From NCBI RefSeq assembly GCF_018130825.1, contig NZ_JAFCJS010000003.1:248001-312000 (forward strand): a stretch of DNA of 64,000 nucleotides, given 5' to 3'. Shown here in pieces: positions 28,683-37,257 of the stretch (its first letter is position 1; each line of letters starts with the position of its first letter). This DNA comes from Bradyrhizobium liaoningense (GTDB taxonomy: Bacteria; Pseudomonadota; Alphaproteobacteria; Rhizobiales; Xanthobacteraceae). The position numbers were made by a program, and so were the translations under genes. The notes under the pieces were generated by a model. That model ran no database searches. It saw only the letters and a program-made list of their open reading frames with translations, and was not told the DNA's origin.

Positions 28683-29747
28683 ATGACACTTCCACAATTG
28701 CCGGCGGTCGTTGAGCCCGCCCGACTGACGGCTGCGCTGCGCCGGGGTGGCGTGCTGGACGCTGGCGCCGTGCGCGAAGTGAAAGTGCTGCACCAGCATG
28801 ACACCGTCGTGTCACATATCGTCAGGCTCGGGCTGCGCTATGTCGGCGAATCCGCCGGCGCTCCGCAGTCGCTGATCCTCAAGACTCCCAATTCCGCTTT
28901 CGCCGAGAGCCTCGCCAATGGCGGCCGGCGCGAGGTGGAGTACTACACCCAGCTTGTGCCGAAGATGCCGCCGGGACTCGTGCCGCGCTGCTTTGACGGG
29001 CATTTCGACGGGGATGGCCCCACCTGGCACCTGCTGCTCGAGGACCTCACCGACAGCCACGAGATCGCGATGGCCTGGCCGGTGCCGCCGTCGCGCGAGC
29101 AAACCTTCGCCATCGTCACCACGCTCGCACGCTGGCATGCGGCCTGGTGGGACCATCCGAGCTTCGGCGACACCGTCGGCACCTTCGCCAGCACGGACGA
29201 CAGCGCGCAGCGCATGGAGACGTTTGCGGGCCATTATGACCGCTTTGCCGACGTTCTCGGCAATCGCCTCAGCGAAGAGCGGCGGATCCTCTACCGTCGC
29301 CTGATCGATCAGTCGGAACGGCTGTCCCAGCGTTACCATTCACGCCGTCATCTCAGCATCACTCATGGCGACGCCCATACCTGGAATTTCCTGCTGCCGC
29401 GCGCCGGCGTCGCCGACACCGTGCGCATCTTCGATTTCGATCTCTGGAGCATCAACGTTCCGACCCACGACCTCGCTTATATGATGGCCATGCATTGGTA
29501 TCCGGAACGCCGGCAGACGCTCGAACGGCCGCTGCTCAATCTCTATCACGAGACGCTGATCGACAGCGGCATCACCGGCTACACGCGCGGCGCGCTCGAC
29601 CGCGACTACCGCTGGGCGGTGCTCTGGCAGATCACGCGGCCGGTCTGGCAGTGGAGCATCAACATCCCGCCGCTGATCTGGTGGAACAATCTGGAGCGGG
29701 TAATGATCGCGGTCGAGGATTTGGGGTGTGAGGAGTTGTTGGGGTAG
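28683..29747 (+). CDS. Phosphotransferase of the APH/choline kinase-like superfamily
   Basis: A 354-residue kinase-like enzyme. The catalytic loop is THGDAHTWNFLL (HGDxHxxN) and the metal-binding segment IFDFDLW, both from the aminoglycoside phosphotransferase/ecdysteroid-kinase fold. An ATP-binding lobe around LILKTP is visible. The substrate is unknown: it could phosphorylate a small molecule or have a metabolic role. The ATG at 28683 is preferred; a nine-codon longer start at 28656 lacks a ribosome binding site. Nothing in the sequence shows antibiotic resistance specifically. Confidence 0.75.
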   Translation: MTLPQLPAVVEPARLTAALRRGGVLDAGAVREVKVLHQHDTVVSHIVRLGLRYVGESAGAPQSLILKTPNSAFAESLANGGRREVEYYTQLVPKMPPGLVPRCFDGHFDGDGPTWHLLLEDLTDSHEIAMAWPVPPSREQTFAIVTTLARWHAAWWDHPSFGDTVGTFASTDDSAQRMETFAGHYDRFADVLGNRLSEERRILYRRLIDQSERLSQRYHSRRHLSITHGDAHTWNFLLPRAGVADTVRIFDFDLWSINVPTHDLAYMMAMHWYPERRQTLERPLLNLYHETLIDSGITGYTRGALDRDYRWAVLWQITRPVWQWSINIPPLIWWNNLERVMIAVEDLGCEELLG

Positions 29748-29763
29748 GCCCGCAACCCCGATG

Positions 29764-29895
29764 TCGTCCTGGCGAAAGCCAGGACCCATTACCCCAGGGC
29801 GTGGTTGTGGCGCCGAGCTAGCAACCACGAGCCGTCGTCAAACTCCTCCCTGGGGTAATAGGTCCTGGATCTGCGCTGCGCTTGTCCAGGACGAC
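29764..29895. repeat. Intergenic palindromic repeat, family A'
   Basis: Outer arms TCGTCCTGGCGAAAGCCAGG and a CTTGTCCAGGACGA-type partner enclose a TACCCCAGG...CCTGGGGTA inner pair. A relative is at 42728-42867. Confidence 0.85.
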
Positions 29896-29915
29896 CACGA
29901 AGGGGACGACAACAA

Positions 29916-31472
29916 CTACTCCATCACCGCATGTTCCGGCCCCGCTGCCTGCTTGCGCAGTGTGGCCTTGGTCGAGCCGATCATCAGTGCGAGCGGAATG
30001 GTACAGAGGATGAAGACCATCACCAGCATGTAGTCGTGGGCGAAGGCGATGATCTGCGCCTGTACGCCGACCATCCTGTCGGCCATGGCGCGGCCGGCGT
30101 CGGAGGAGAGGTTGATGATGCCGCGCACGTCGGGCATTTGCAGAGCGTGATTGAACGGGTTGATGTGCTCGGACAGGATCGCATAGGTCCGCCGAGTGCC
30201 CTGCGTCAGCTCGGCGATGACGACCGAAATGCCGACTGAGCTCGCGACGTTGCGCATCAGGGTCAGCATGGCGGTGCCGTCGGTGCGCAGATGGTTCGGC
30301 AGGGTCAGGAACGCCACCGTCGAGAGCGGCACGAAGACGAGACCGAAGCCGAAGCCCTGGATGATGCTGACAGTGACGATCTCCGGCACCTGGGTCAGGT
30401 CGGTCCAGCCGGTCATCTGGAACAGCGAGCCCGCGGTCAGCGACAGGCCGGTGATGATCAGCGTACGGGCCTCGAAATAGCGCATCATGCGGCCGACCAG
30501 CATCATGGCGAAGAAGGTGCCGAAACCGCGACTCGCCAGCAGCAGGCCGGCGGTGATGATGGGATAGCCGATCACGTTCTGCATGTAGGGCGAGGCCAGC
30601 GCCATGGTGGAGAACAGCACGAGGCCCATCACGATCATGAACATGCAGCCGGTGACGAAGTTGCGATCCCGGAACAGCGCGAAGCGGATGAACGGCGTCG
30701 AGGTCGTGAATGAGTGCGCGATGAAGAAGTAGAAGGCGGCGGCCGAGACGATGAACTCCGCGATGATCTCGTTGGATTCCAGCCAGCCAAGCTGCTCGCC
30801 GCGGTCGAGCGCGAGCTGCAGCGAGCCGATCGCGATCGCCAGTGCGGCGAAGCCGAACCAGTCGAACTTGAGGCTGAGATCCTTCCTGGTCTCGTCCATG
30901 AAGACGATCAGCCCGAGCACGGTGATCGCGCCGAACGGCAAATTGACGAAGAACACCCAGTGCCAGGAATAGGTCTCGGTCAGCCAGGCGCCGAGGGAGG
31001 GGCCCATGATCGGGCCCATCATCACTCCCATGCCCCAGATCGACATCGCCTTGGCGCGCTCCTGGAGCGTGTAATAATCGAGCATCACCGACTGCGACAG
31101 CGGCACCAGCGCCGCGCCGAACACGCCTTGCAGCAGGCGGAACAGCACCATCTGGTTGATGTCCTGCGCCAGGCCGCACAGCACGGACGCCATGGTGAAG
31201 CCGGCCGAGCAGATGATGAAGATGCGCTTGCGGCCGAAGCGGTTGGCGATCCAGCCCACCGGCGCCGTCATGATCGCGGCGGCGACGATGTAGGAGGTCA
31301 GCACCCAGTTGATCTGGTCCTGCGACGCCGATAGCGTGCCCTGCATGTAGGGCAGCGCGACGTTGGCGATCGTGGTGTCCAGCGCCTGCATGATGGTCGC
31401 GGTCATGGCGCAGATCGTCACCATGTTCCGGCGCAGGCCGGGGACCATCAGGCTGGCATTGGGGCCGGACAT
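29916..31472 (-). CDS. emrB: Multidrug efflux transporter, DHA2/EmrB family
   Basis: A 518-residue MFS protein with 14 predicted membrane helices. LDTTIANVALPYMQGTLSAS (helix 1 motif), WIANRFGRKRIFI (loop 2-3) and the motif C region GPSLGAWLTETYSWHW are typical of EmrB/QacA. With the periplasmic adaptor EmrA it exports toxic compounds across both membranes, driven by protons. It is the last gene of the marR-emrA-emrB operon, with 30 bases between emrA and emrB. Confidence 0.9.
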   Translation of the reverse strand: MSGPNASLMVPGLRRNMVTICAMTATIMQALDTTIANVALPYMQGTLSASQDQINWVLTSYIVAAAIMTAPVGWIANRFGRKRIFIICSAGFTMASVLCGLAQDINQMVLFRLLQGVFGAALVPLSQSVMLDYYTLQERAKAMSIWGMGVMMGPIMGPSLGAWLTETYSWHWVFFVNLPFGAITVLGLIVFMDETRKDLSLKFDWFGFAALAIAIGSLQLALDRGEQLGWLESNEIIAEFIVSAAAFYFFIAHSFTTSTPFIRFALFRDRNFVTGCMFMIVMGLVLFSTMALASPYMQNVIGYPIITAGLLLASRGFGTFFAMMLVGRMMRYFEARTLIITGLSLTAGSLFQMTGWTDLTQVPEIVTVSIIQGFGFGLVFVPLSTVAFLTLPNHLRTDGTAMLTLMRNVASSVGISVVIAELTQGTRRTYAILSEHINPFNHALQMPDVRGIINLSSDAGRAMADRMVGVQAQIIAFAHDYMLVMVFILCTIPLALMIGSTKATLRKQAAGPEHAVME

Positions 31473-31502
31473 CAGATCAGTCCTTATCTTATTCTTTGTA
31501 TC

Positions 31503-32666
31503 TTATTCTTTGTCCTGGCCTGCGGTCGCCGACAGGCCGAGCAGGCCGGCGAGCGTGCGCTGGTGGCCGGTGTCGATGGTGGCATAGACGCTCATGCCGG
31601 CCTTCAGCTTCCGCACGTATTTGTCGGTCTCGTCGAAATAGATCCTGATCGGCACGCGCTGCACGACCTTGACGAAATTGCCGGTGGCGTTCTGCGGCGG
31701 CAGGATCGCGAACTGCGCGCCGGTGCCGGGCGAGAGCGAGCCGATCTTGCCCTTGAAGACGTGGTTCGGGAATGCGTCGACCTCAAGCGTCACCGGCTGG
31801 CCCTCCGTGACATAGGTGAGATCGCTCTCCTTCGGATTGGCGTCGACCCAGGGATGGGCGATATCGACGATCGAGAACACCGCCGTGCCCGCCGCCACAT
31901 AGCGGCCGAGCTGGATCTGCTCGACTTGCGTCGCGACGCCGCCCATCGAGGCCCGCACTACGGCGTGGTCGAGATTGCGCTCGGCGTTTTCGAGCTTGGA
32001 TTTGGCCTGCGCGTAGGGCGGGAATTTCTCCAGCGGCAGATCGGTGTCGCCGAGCAACTGCGTCTTGGCGGTCGAGATCTGCTGCTTGACGTATTGCGCG
32101 ATCGAGCCCGAGGTGACCAGCGCGTTCGAGGCGTTGTCGAGATCGAGCTGCGAGCCGAAGCTGTTCTTCACCAGCGCCTGCTTGCGCTCGACGTCGCGCT
32201 GCTTGAGGTCGACGCCCTTCTGGGCGAGGTCGAGCATGTCGCCGTAGATCTTGATGTTGGCGCGAAGGTTGTCGTAGGTCGTCTGCGCCTGCATGAGCTG
32301 CGCCCTGGCCTCGTCCACCGCGAGGCGGAACGGCACGGGATCGATCTCGAACAGCACGTCGCCCTGCTTGACGAGCTGGCCTTCGCGGACGACGACCTTC
32401 TCGATCTTGCCGGAGATGTCGGGCGTCACCAGCACCTTCTGTGCGCCGACATAGGCATCGTCAGTGCCGACATAGCGTCCGCCGTGCAGATAGAATGTGA
32501 CGCCGCCGATGGCGGCGACAACAGGCAGCACGACCATCAGCAGGAAGCGGCGATAGCGGCGCAGGCCGGCGAGCACGCGGCGGCGCGGATCGGTGCCGGC
32601 CTTCCTGGTGGGCTTGCCGCTGTCGTTCTTGTGCTCGGGCTGGAACTTGAGAACCTGATCAGCCAT
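31503..32666 (-). CDS. emrA: Periplasmic adaptor (membrane fusion) protein of the HlyD/EmrA family
   Basis: A 387-residue adaptor: cytoplasmic N terminus, one membrane helix about 37-57, lipoyl-like half motif GTDDAYVGAQKVLVTPDISG, a coiled-coil hairpin (about 130-220), and a C-terminal beta-barrel. It bridges EmrB with an outer-membrane channel, which is not in the window. Its start codon overlaps the end of the MarR gene by 8 bases, so it is translationally coupled. Confidence 0.9.
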   Translation of the reverse strand: MADQVLKFQPEHKNDSGKPTRKAGTDPRRRVLAGLRRYRRFLLMVVLPVVAAIGGVTFYLHGGRYVGTDDAYVGAQKVLVTPDISGKIEKVVVREGQLVKQGDVLFEIDPVPFRLAVDEARAQLMQAQTTYDNLRANIKIYGDMLDLAQKGVDLKQRDVERKQALVKNSFGSQLDLDNASNALVTSGSIAQYVKQQISTAKTQLLGDTDLPLEKFPPYAQAKSKLENAERNLDHAVVRASMGGVATQVEQIQLGRYVAAGTAVFSIVDIAHPWVDANPKESDLTYVTEGQPVTLEVDAFPNHVFKGKIGSLSPGTGAQFAILPPQNATGNFVKVVQRVPIRIYFDETDKYVRKLKAGMSVYATIDTGHQRTLAGLLGLSATAGQDKE

Positions 32667-33141
32667 AGCGCTGCTCCTTGCGTGCTTGCTCCGCGCCCGA
32701 TGTCTGAATCGCGTTACGCACGTTTTCCTTGATTGTTTCGAGTTGGGTGAGGAGACGGTGGGCGTCCGCCGGACTGATGCCGTCGAGCGCGTTCGCCGTG
32801 AGCTCCGACTTCAGGCCGCTCATCCGGCCGAGCAGCTGCCGGCCGGCCTTCTTGAGATAGAGGCGCTTGACGCGGCGGTCCGAAGGGTCGCTGCGGCGCT
32901 CGATCCAGTCGCTGTCGCAGAGCTTGTCGATCAGACGCGTCAGCGTGATCGGCTGCACCTCGAGCAGCTCGGCGAGTTCGGACTGCTTCATGCCCTCGCT
33001 GCGCTCGACCTTGGCCAGCACTGCCCATTGCGCACGGGTGATGCCGAAGCGCGAGGCCTCCTTGTCGGCATAGACGCGCAGCAGGCGGTAGAGTTCGCCG
33101 AGCGTAAACAGGAAGTTCTGGTCGACCGACCCGCGGGTCAT
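32659..33141 (-). CDS. MarR-family transcriptional regulator
   Basis: A 160-residue MarR protein with a winged helix (QWAVLAKVERSEGMKQSELAELL, then QPITLTRLIDKLCDSDW and RRSDPSDRRVKRLYL). It is very probably the local repressor of emrAB, controlling its own operon. The ATG at 33141 follows GGAGACA; an upstream TTG at 33156 is read in frame but is less likely. An AT-rich palindrome lies just upstream. Confidence 0.88.
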   Translation of the reverse strand: MTRGSVDQNFLFTLGELYRLLRVYADKEASRFGITRAQWAVLAKVERSEGMKQSELAELLEVQPITLTRLIDKLCDSDWIERRSDPSDRRVKRLYLKKAGRQLLGRMSGLKSELTANALDGISPADAHRLLTQLETIKENVRNAIQTSGAEQARKEQRYG

Positions 33142-33154
33142 GAGCTTTGTCTCC

Positions 33155-33185
33155 AATAAGCTTTGAATAATATAAGCAAGCTTAT
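33155..33185 (-). promoter_or_regulatory. Probable MarR operator/promoter of the marR-emrAB operon
   Basis: ATAAGCTT at 33156-33163 and AAGCTTAT at 33178-33185 form an inverted repeat with a 14-base AT-rich spacer in an otherwise GC-rich genome. It begins 15 bases before the ATG of marR (minus strand) and is a plausible autoregulatory site. Confidence 0.5.
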
Positions 33186-33298
33186 GATTATTGTGTGGCG
33201 GATTATCGGGATGCAGTCCCGCGGGAAGAGCATGGCTGGCAGCCCCGCCGCCGGTGATGCTTTGGGTTCCATCGCCGAAATGCTAGAAGGCAGGCCGC

Positions 33299-33793
33299 AT
33301 GACCCTTGCAAAGCCGGCCTTTCCCGCGCCTGACCACGATCACGGCCGCTGCACCGCGGACGCGCTGGCGCATGCCGAGGAGGTTTGCGAGGCCCGCGCG
33401 CAGAAATTCACGCCGATCCGCCGCCAGGTGCTGGGAGCCTTGCTCTCCAGCCATCGCCCGCTCGGCGCCTACGAGGTGATCGACGAGCTGGCGAAATCGA
33501 TGGCGCGGCCGGCGCCGATCACGGTCTATCGTGCTCTCGATTTCCTGATGGCCAACGGCCTCGTACACCGCATCGAAAGCCGCAACGCCTATCTCGCCTG
33601 CGCCGCCCATGACCATGACGCGACCTCGGCGGTGGCGTTCCTGATCTGCGAGCGCTGTGGCCTCGTCGGCGAGATCCCGTCGGGATCCTTTGCCGGGGAT
33701 CTCAATGCCGCCGCGCGCAGCTCGGGCTTTGCGCCGAAGCTGTCTGTGGTCGAGATCACGGGCGTCTGCACCCATTGTCAGAAAACGTCTTGA
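33299..33793 (+). CDS. zur: Fur-family regulator, Zur-like
   Basis: A 164-residue Fur-family protein. The N terminus DHDHGRCTADALAHAEEVC is rich in His and Cys. The DNA-binding helix is APITVYRALDFLMANGLVHRIE. Structural-zinc cysteines are in ICERCG and CTHCQ. The His-rich N terminus and cysteine arrangement fit the zinc-responsive Zur group better than Fur or Irr. It is divergent from marR and followed by the EamA permease after 36 bases, suggesting a common transcript. Confidence 0.78.
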   Translation: MTLAKPAFPAPDHDHGRCTADALAHAEEVCEARAQKFTPIRRQVLGALLSSHRPLGAYEVIDELAKSMARPAPITVYRALDFLMANGLVHRIESRNAYLACAAHDHDATSAVAFLICERCGLVGEIPSGSFAGDLNAAARSSGFAPKLSVVEITGVCTHCQKTS

Positions 33794-33829
33794 AGCAACA
33801 ACGGCGCAAAGCCGGATTTTTGGGAAGAA

Positions 33830-34783
33830 ATGTCCGCACCTCAAGCCATCCCGTCTGCCGGCCGTCCTCTCAGCGCCGGCGCCATCGCCCTGATGCTCAT
33901 GCTGTGCCTGACCTGGGGATTCAACCAGATCGCGGTGAAGCTGGTGCTGCCGGATATCCCGCCGATGCTTCAGGCGATGATCCGCTCCATGGGCGCGCTG
34001 CCGGTGCTGTTCATCATCGGCACCCTGCGTGGCGTGAAATTCTTCGAGCGTGACGGGACATGGAAGGCCGGCCTGATCGCAGGGCTGATGTTCGGCATCG
34101 AGTTCGTGCTGATTTTCCAGGGCCTGCGCCTCACCTCCGCCTCTCGCGCGGTGGTGTTCCTCTACACCGCCCCGTTCTTCGTCGCGCTCGGCTCCTACCA
34201 GGTGCTCGGCGAGCGGCTTGGCGCCTCGCAATGGCTGGGTCTTGCCATCAGCTTTGCCGGTGTCGCGCTCGCGATCGGGGTGCCGCAGCCGAATGTCGAT
34301 TCGCATGTCCTGCTCGGCGACCTTCTGATCGTCGGCGGCGCCGGGCTGTGGGCGGCAACGACGCTGGTGGCCAAGGGCACACGTCTGCGCTTCGCCGCAC
34401 CTGAAAAGGCGCTGGGCTATCAGGTCGCGACCTCGATCCCGATCCTGGGGCTGGCGGCCTGGCTGTTCGGCGAATCCATTACCCACACCCCGGCGCCGCT
34501 GTCGCTCGGCCTGATGGCCTTCCAGGCGATCTGGGTGGTGGGAACCACGTTCACGCTTTGGTTCGCGCTGGTGAAGGCCTATTCGGCCAGCAAATTGTCC
34601 GCTTTTACCTTCATCACCCCTTTGTTTGGCGTGGTGGGTAGCTATTTCATCATGCACGACACCCTGAGCCTGACATTCGGGGCCGCCGCGGTCCTTGTAA
34701 TTGCTGGGCTTTTTCTGGTTAACCGTCCCAGCCAATCGGCTGCGGCGCCGCGCGATGCATTGCTGAACGTCACCAAAACCTGA
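33830..34783 (+). CDS. EamA-family drug/metabolite transporter
   Basis: A 317-residue membrane protein of the DMT superfamily with two EamA repeats and about ten helices. LTWGFNQIAVKLVLPDIPPM near the N terminus and LRLTSASRAVVFLYTAPFFVALGS are typical. Substrate unknown. The start at 33830 has GGGAAG as ribosome binding site. ispG starts 12 bases after the stop, indicating co-transcription. Confidence 0.85.
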   Translation: MSAPQAIPSAGRPLSAGAIALMLMLCLTWGFNQIAVKLVLPDIPPMLQAMIRSMGALPVLFIIGTLRGVKFFERDGTWKAGLIAGLMFGIEFVLIFQGLRLTSASRAVVFLYTAPFFVALGSYQVLGERLGASQWLGLAISFAGVALAIGVPQPNVDSHVLLGDLLIVGGAGLWAATTLVAKGTRLRFAAPEKALGYQVATSIPILGLAAWLFGESITHTPAPLSLGLMAFQAIWVVGTTFTLWFALVKAYSASKLSAFTFITPLFGVVGSYFIMHDTLSLTFGAAAVLVIAGLFLVNRPSQSAAAPRDALLNVTKT

Positions 34784-34795
34784 TATTTGGACGCC

Positions 34796-36079
34796 ATGAA
34801 CAAGCTCGAAAACCCTCTCGATTCAGACATCGCGGGCCCCGCGCCCCGGCACCGGACCACCCAGGTCAAGGTCGGCAACGTCGCTGTCGGCGGCGGTGCG
34901 CCGATCGTCGTGCAGTCGATGACCAACACCGACACCGCCGATATCGACGGCACCATCGCCCAGGTCGCAGCGCTCGCGCGCGCCGGCTCCGAAATGGTCC
35001 GCATCACCGTGGACCGCGAGGAGGCCGCGGCCGCCGTCCCGCACATCCGCGACGGCCTCGCCAAGCGCGGCATCACCACGCCGCTGATCGGCGACTTCCA
35101 CTATATCGGCCACAAGCTGCTCGCGGCCTATCCGGCCTGCGCCGAAGCGCTCGCCAAGTACCGCATCAATCCCGGCAATGTCGGCTTCAAGGACAAGCGC
35201 GACACCCAGTTCGCCGACATCATCGAGATCGCGAACAAGAACGGCAAGCCGGTGCGCATCGGCGCCAATTGGGGCTCGCTCGACCAGGAGCTGCTGACCA
35301 AGCTGATGGACGAGAACGCCGCTTCGCCGAATCCGCGCGACGTCCGCGCGGTGACGCGCGAGGCCATGGTGCAGTCGGCGCTGCTCTCGGCCGCACGCGC
35401 CGAAGAGCTCGGCATGCCCAAGGATCGCATCATCCTCTCCGCGAAAGTCTCGGCGGTGCAGGACCTCATCGCGGTCTATCAGGATCTCGCCAGCCGTTCC
35501 GACTACGCCATCCATCTCGGCCTCACCGAAGCCGGCATGGGCTCGAAGGGCATCGTGGCGTCCTCGGCCGCGCTCGGCATCCTCCTGCAGCAGGGTATCG
35601 GCGACACCATCCGCATCTCGCTGACGCCGGAGCCCGGCGGCGACCGCACCCGTGAGGTCCAGGTCGGCCAGGAGCTCTTGCAGACCATGGGCTTCCGCAC
35701 CTTCGTGCCGCTGGTTGCGGCCTGCCCCGGCTGCGGCCGCACCACCTCGACCACGTTCCAGGAGCTGGCGCGCTCGATCCAGGATTTCATCCGCGACGAG
35801 ATGCCGACCTGGAAGACCAAATATCCCGGCGTGGAAGAGCTCAACGTTGCGGTGATGGGCTGCATCGTCAACGGCCCCGGCGAATCCAAGCACGCCAATA
35901 TCGGCATCTCCTTGCCCGGCACCGGCGAAGCGCCGGCCGCGCCCGTGTTCGTCGACGGCAAGAAGTTCCGCACGCTGCGCGGGCCCACCATCTCCGCCGA
36001 CTTCAAGGCGCTGGTGATCGACTACATCGACCAGCGCTACGGCCAGGGCGCCAAGGTGCCGGTGCCCGCGGCGGAGTAA
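34796..36079 (+). CDS. ispG: 4-hydroxy-3-methylbut-2-enyl-diphosphate synthase
   Basis: A 427-residue IspG (GcpE) enzyme that reduces MEcPP to HMBPP in the non-mevalonate isoprenoid pathway. The [4Fe-4S] cysteines are in the ACPGCGR segment (near residue 310) and GCIVNGPGE (near 356). The barrel region shows VQSMTNTDT near the N terminus. An ATG at 34796 gives MNKLENP; the TTG three codons earlier is less likely. It is the third gene of the zur-eamA-ispG set and is followed by a strong palindromic repeat. Confidence 0.95.
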   Translation: MNKLENPLDSDIAGPAPRHRTTQVKVGNVAVGGGAPIVVQSMTNTDTADIDGTIAQVAALARAGSEMVRITVDREEAAAAVPHIRDGLAKRGITTPLIGDFHYIGHKLLAAYPACAEALAKYRINPGNVGFKDKRDTQFADIIEIANKNGKPVRIGANWGSLDQELLTKLMDENAASPNPRDVRAVTREAMVQSALLSAARAEELGMPKDRIILSAKVSAVQDLIAVYQDLASRSDYAIHLGLTEAGMGSKGIVASSAALGILLQQGIGDTIRISLTPEPGGDRTREVQVGQELLQTMGFRTFVPLVAACPGCGRTTSTTFQELARSIQDFIRDEMPTWKTKYPGVEELNVAVMGCIVNGPGESKHANIGISLPGTGEAPAAPVFVDGKKFRTLRGPTISADFKALVIDYIDQRYGQGAKVPVPAAE

Positions 36080-36101
36080 GCGTCTCCTAAATATCGGAAT
36101 C

Positions 36102-36182
36102 GTAGGGCGGGTTAGCGAAGCGTAACCCGCCTTATTTTTTGCGGAGCGAAGTGGCGGGTTACGCTTCGCTAACCCGCCCTAC
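36102..36182. repeat. Intergenic palindromic repeat, family B, perfect 30-base arms
   Basis: Arms at 36102-36131 and 36153-36182 are perfectly complementary over 30 bases with a 21-base loop, starting GTAGGGCGGGTTAGCG. It lies 22 bases after the ispG stop. Being so perfect, it is likely recently formed or under selection. Confidence 0.95.
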
Positions 36183-36225
36183 ATTGCTACGATGTCTCCC
36201 AATCAGAACGATCGGGAGAACCGCC

Positions 36226-37122
36226 ATGAGCTCACTCGCCGGCAAGCAAGGCCCGCGCTATCGCCACACGGCCGAAGACGGCGCGCCCTACGAGACCATC
36301 GCGGTCGAAAAGCTCACTCCCATCATTGGTGCGGAAATCTCCGGCGTCGATATCGGCAAGCTCGTCTCCGATGACTCTCGCTCCAACCAACAGATGGACG
36401 AGATCCACCGCGCACTCGCCGAAAACCTCGTGATCTTCTTCCGCGACCAGCACATCACGCCGCAGCAGCATCTCGCCTTCGGCCGCAAGTTCGGCGAACT
36501 GCATTTCCATCCCGCAGCTCCCCACGAGGATGAAGACCCCGCCTTGATGAAGATCTACGCCGACAAGAATTCGCCGCGAGCGAACGGCGAGGGCTGGCAT
36601 TCCGACGTGTCCTGCGATCTCGAGCCGCCGATGGGCTCGATCCTCTACATCAAGCAATGCCCGCCGCGCGGCGGCGACACGCTGTTCGCCAACATGTATG
36701 CGGCCTATGAGGCGCTGTCGGACCGCATGAAGGCCTATCTCGACGGGCTTACCGCGCTGCACGATGGCGAGCCGATCTATCGCGGGCTCTATGCGAACTA
36801 CGGCGTCGCCGACCGTCCGTCCTATCCGAACGCCGAGCATCCGGTGGTCCGTACGCATCCGGTCACAGGCAGAAAGGCGCTCTACGTCAATCGCGGCTTC
36901 ACCCGCCACATCAACGGCATCCCGCGCGACGAGAGCGACGCGATGCTCGCTTATCTCTACCAGCACGCCGAAAACCCGCTGTTCCAGTGCCGCTTCCGCT
37001 GGACCGAGAACGCCATCGCCTTCTGGGACAACCGCTGCACCCAGCACCGCGCAATGTGGGACTACTGGCCGCATACGCGCTCGGGCACGCGCGTGACGGT
37101 TAAGGGGGAGCGGCCGGTTTAG
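36226..37122 (+). CDS. TauD/TfdA-family Fe(II)/2-oxoglutarate dioxygenase
   Basis: A 298-residue dioxygenase. The 2-His-1-carboxylate triad is GWHSDVS (His and Asp) and CTQHRAMWDY (His); the 2-oxoglutarate-binding Arg is in SGTRVTV. It oxidises taurine, an alkyl sulfonate or an aryloxyalkanoate using 2-oxoglutarate. Which is not determined. GGGAGAA precedes the ATG at 36226; the open frame from 36139 starts in the repeat. There is no partner transporter adjacent, though an ssu-like operon lies at 15658-18483. Confidence 0.85.
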   Translation: MSSLAGKQGPRYRHTAEDGAPYETIAVEKLTPIIGAEISGVDIGKLVSDDSRSNQQMDEIHRALAENLVIFFRDQHITPQQHLAFGRKFGELHFHPAAPHEDEDPALMKIYADKNSPRANGEGWHSDVSCDLEPPMGSILYIKQCPPRGGDTLFANMYAAYEALSDRMKAYLDGLTALHDGEPIYRGLYANYGVADRPSYPNAEHPVVRTHPVTGRKALYVNRGFTRHINGIPRDESDAMLAYLYQHAENPLFQCRFRWTENAIAFWDNRCTQHRAMWDYWPHTRSGTRVTVKGERPV

Positions 37123-37143
37123 GCGGCCGTCGCCGATCGCTGA

Positions 37144-37157
37144 GTGACCTGAATCAC
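37144..37157 (+). promoter_or_regulatory. Crp/Fnr-type palindrome GTGA-N6-TCAC upstream of caspase gene 1
   Basis: GTGA-CCTGAA-TCAC, the core of a Crp-type binding site, 100 bases before the ATG of the caspase-FGE-fold gene. The same pattern, also starting its spacer with CCT, is upstream of the second caspase gene at 46678-46691. Confidence 0.4.
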
Positions 37158-37257
37158 GGATTTGGTACGGCCCCTGTCGAATGATGCGGGCTCGGGGTGC
37201 TGCTTGCAGGCGCTTCAACCAGCGATATACTCGCAAAGGGTGATTTGGGGGAAATTT

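Noticed and set aside
28683..29747. Aminoglycoside resistance gene
   Set aside because: Only the superfamily kinase motifs match; nothing specific to aminoglycoside enzymes is seen.
37123..37257. Consensus -35/-10 pair before caspase gene 1
   Set aside because: Candidate hexamers are too weak to assign a promoter; only the Crp-like palindrome is reported.
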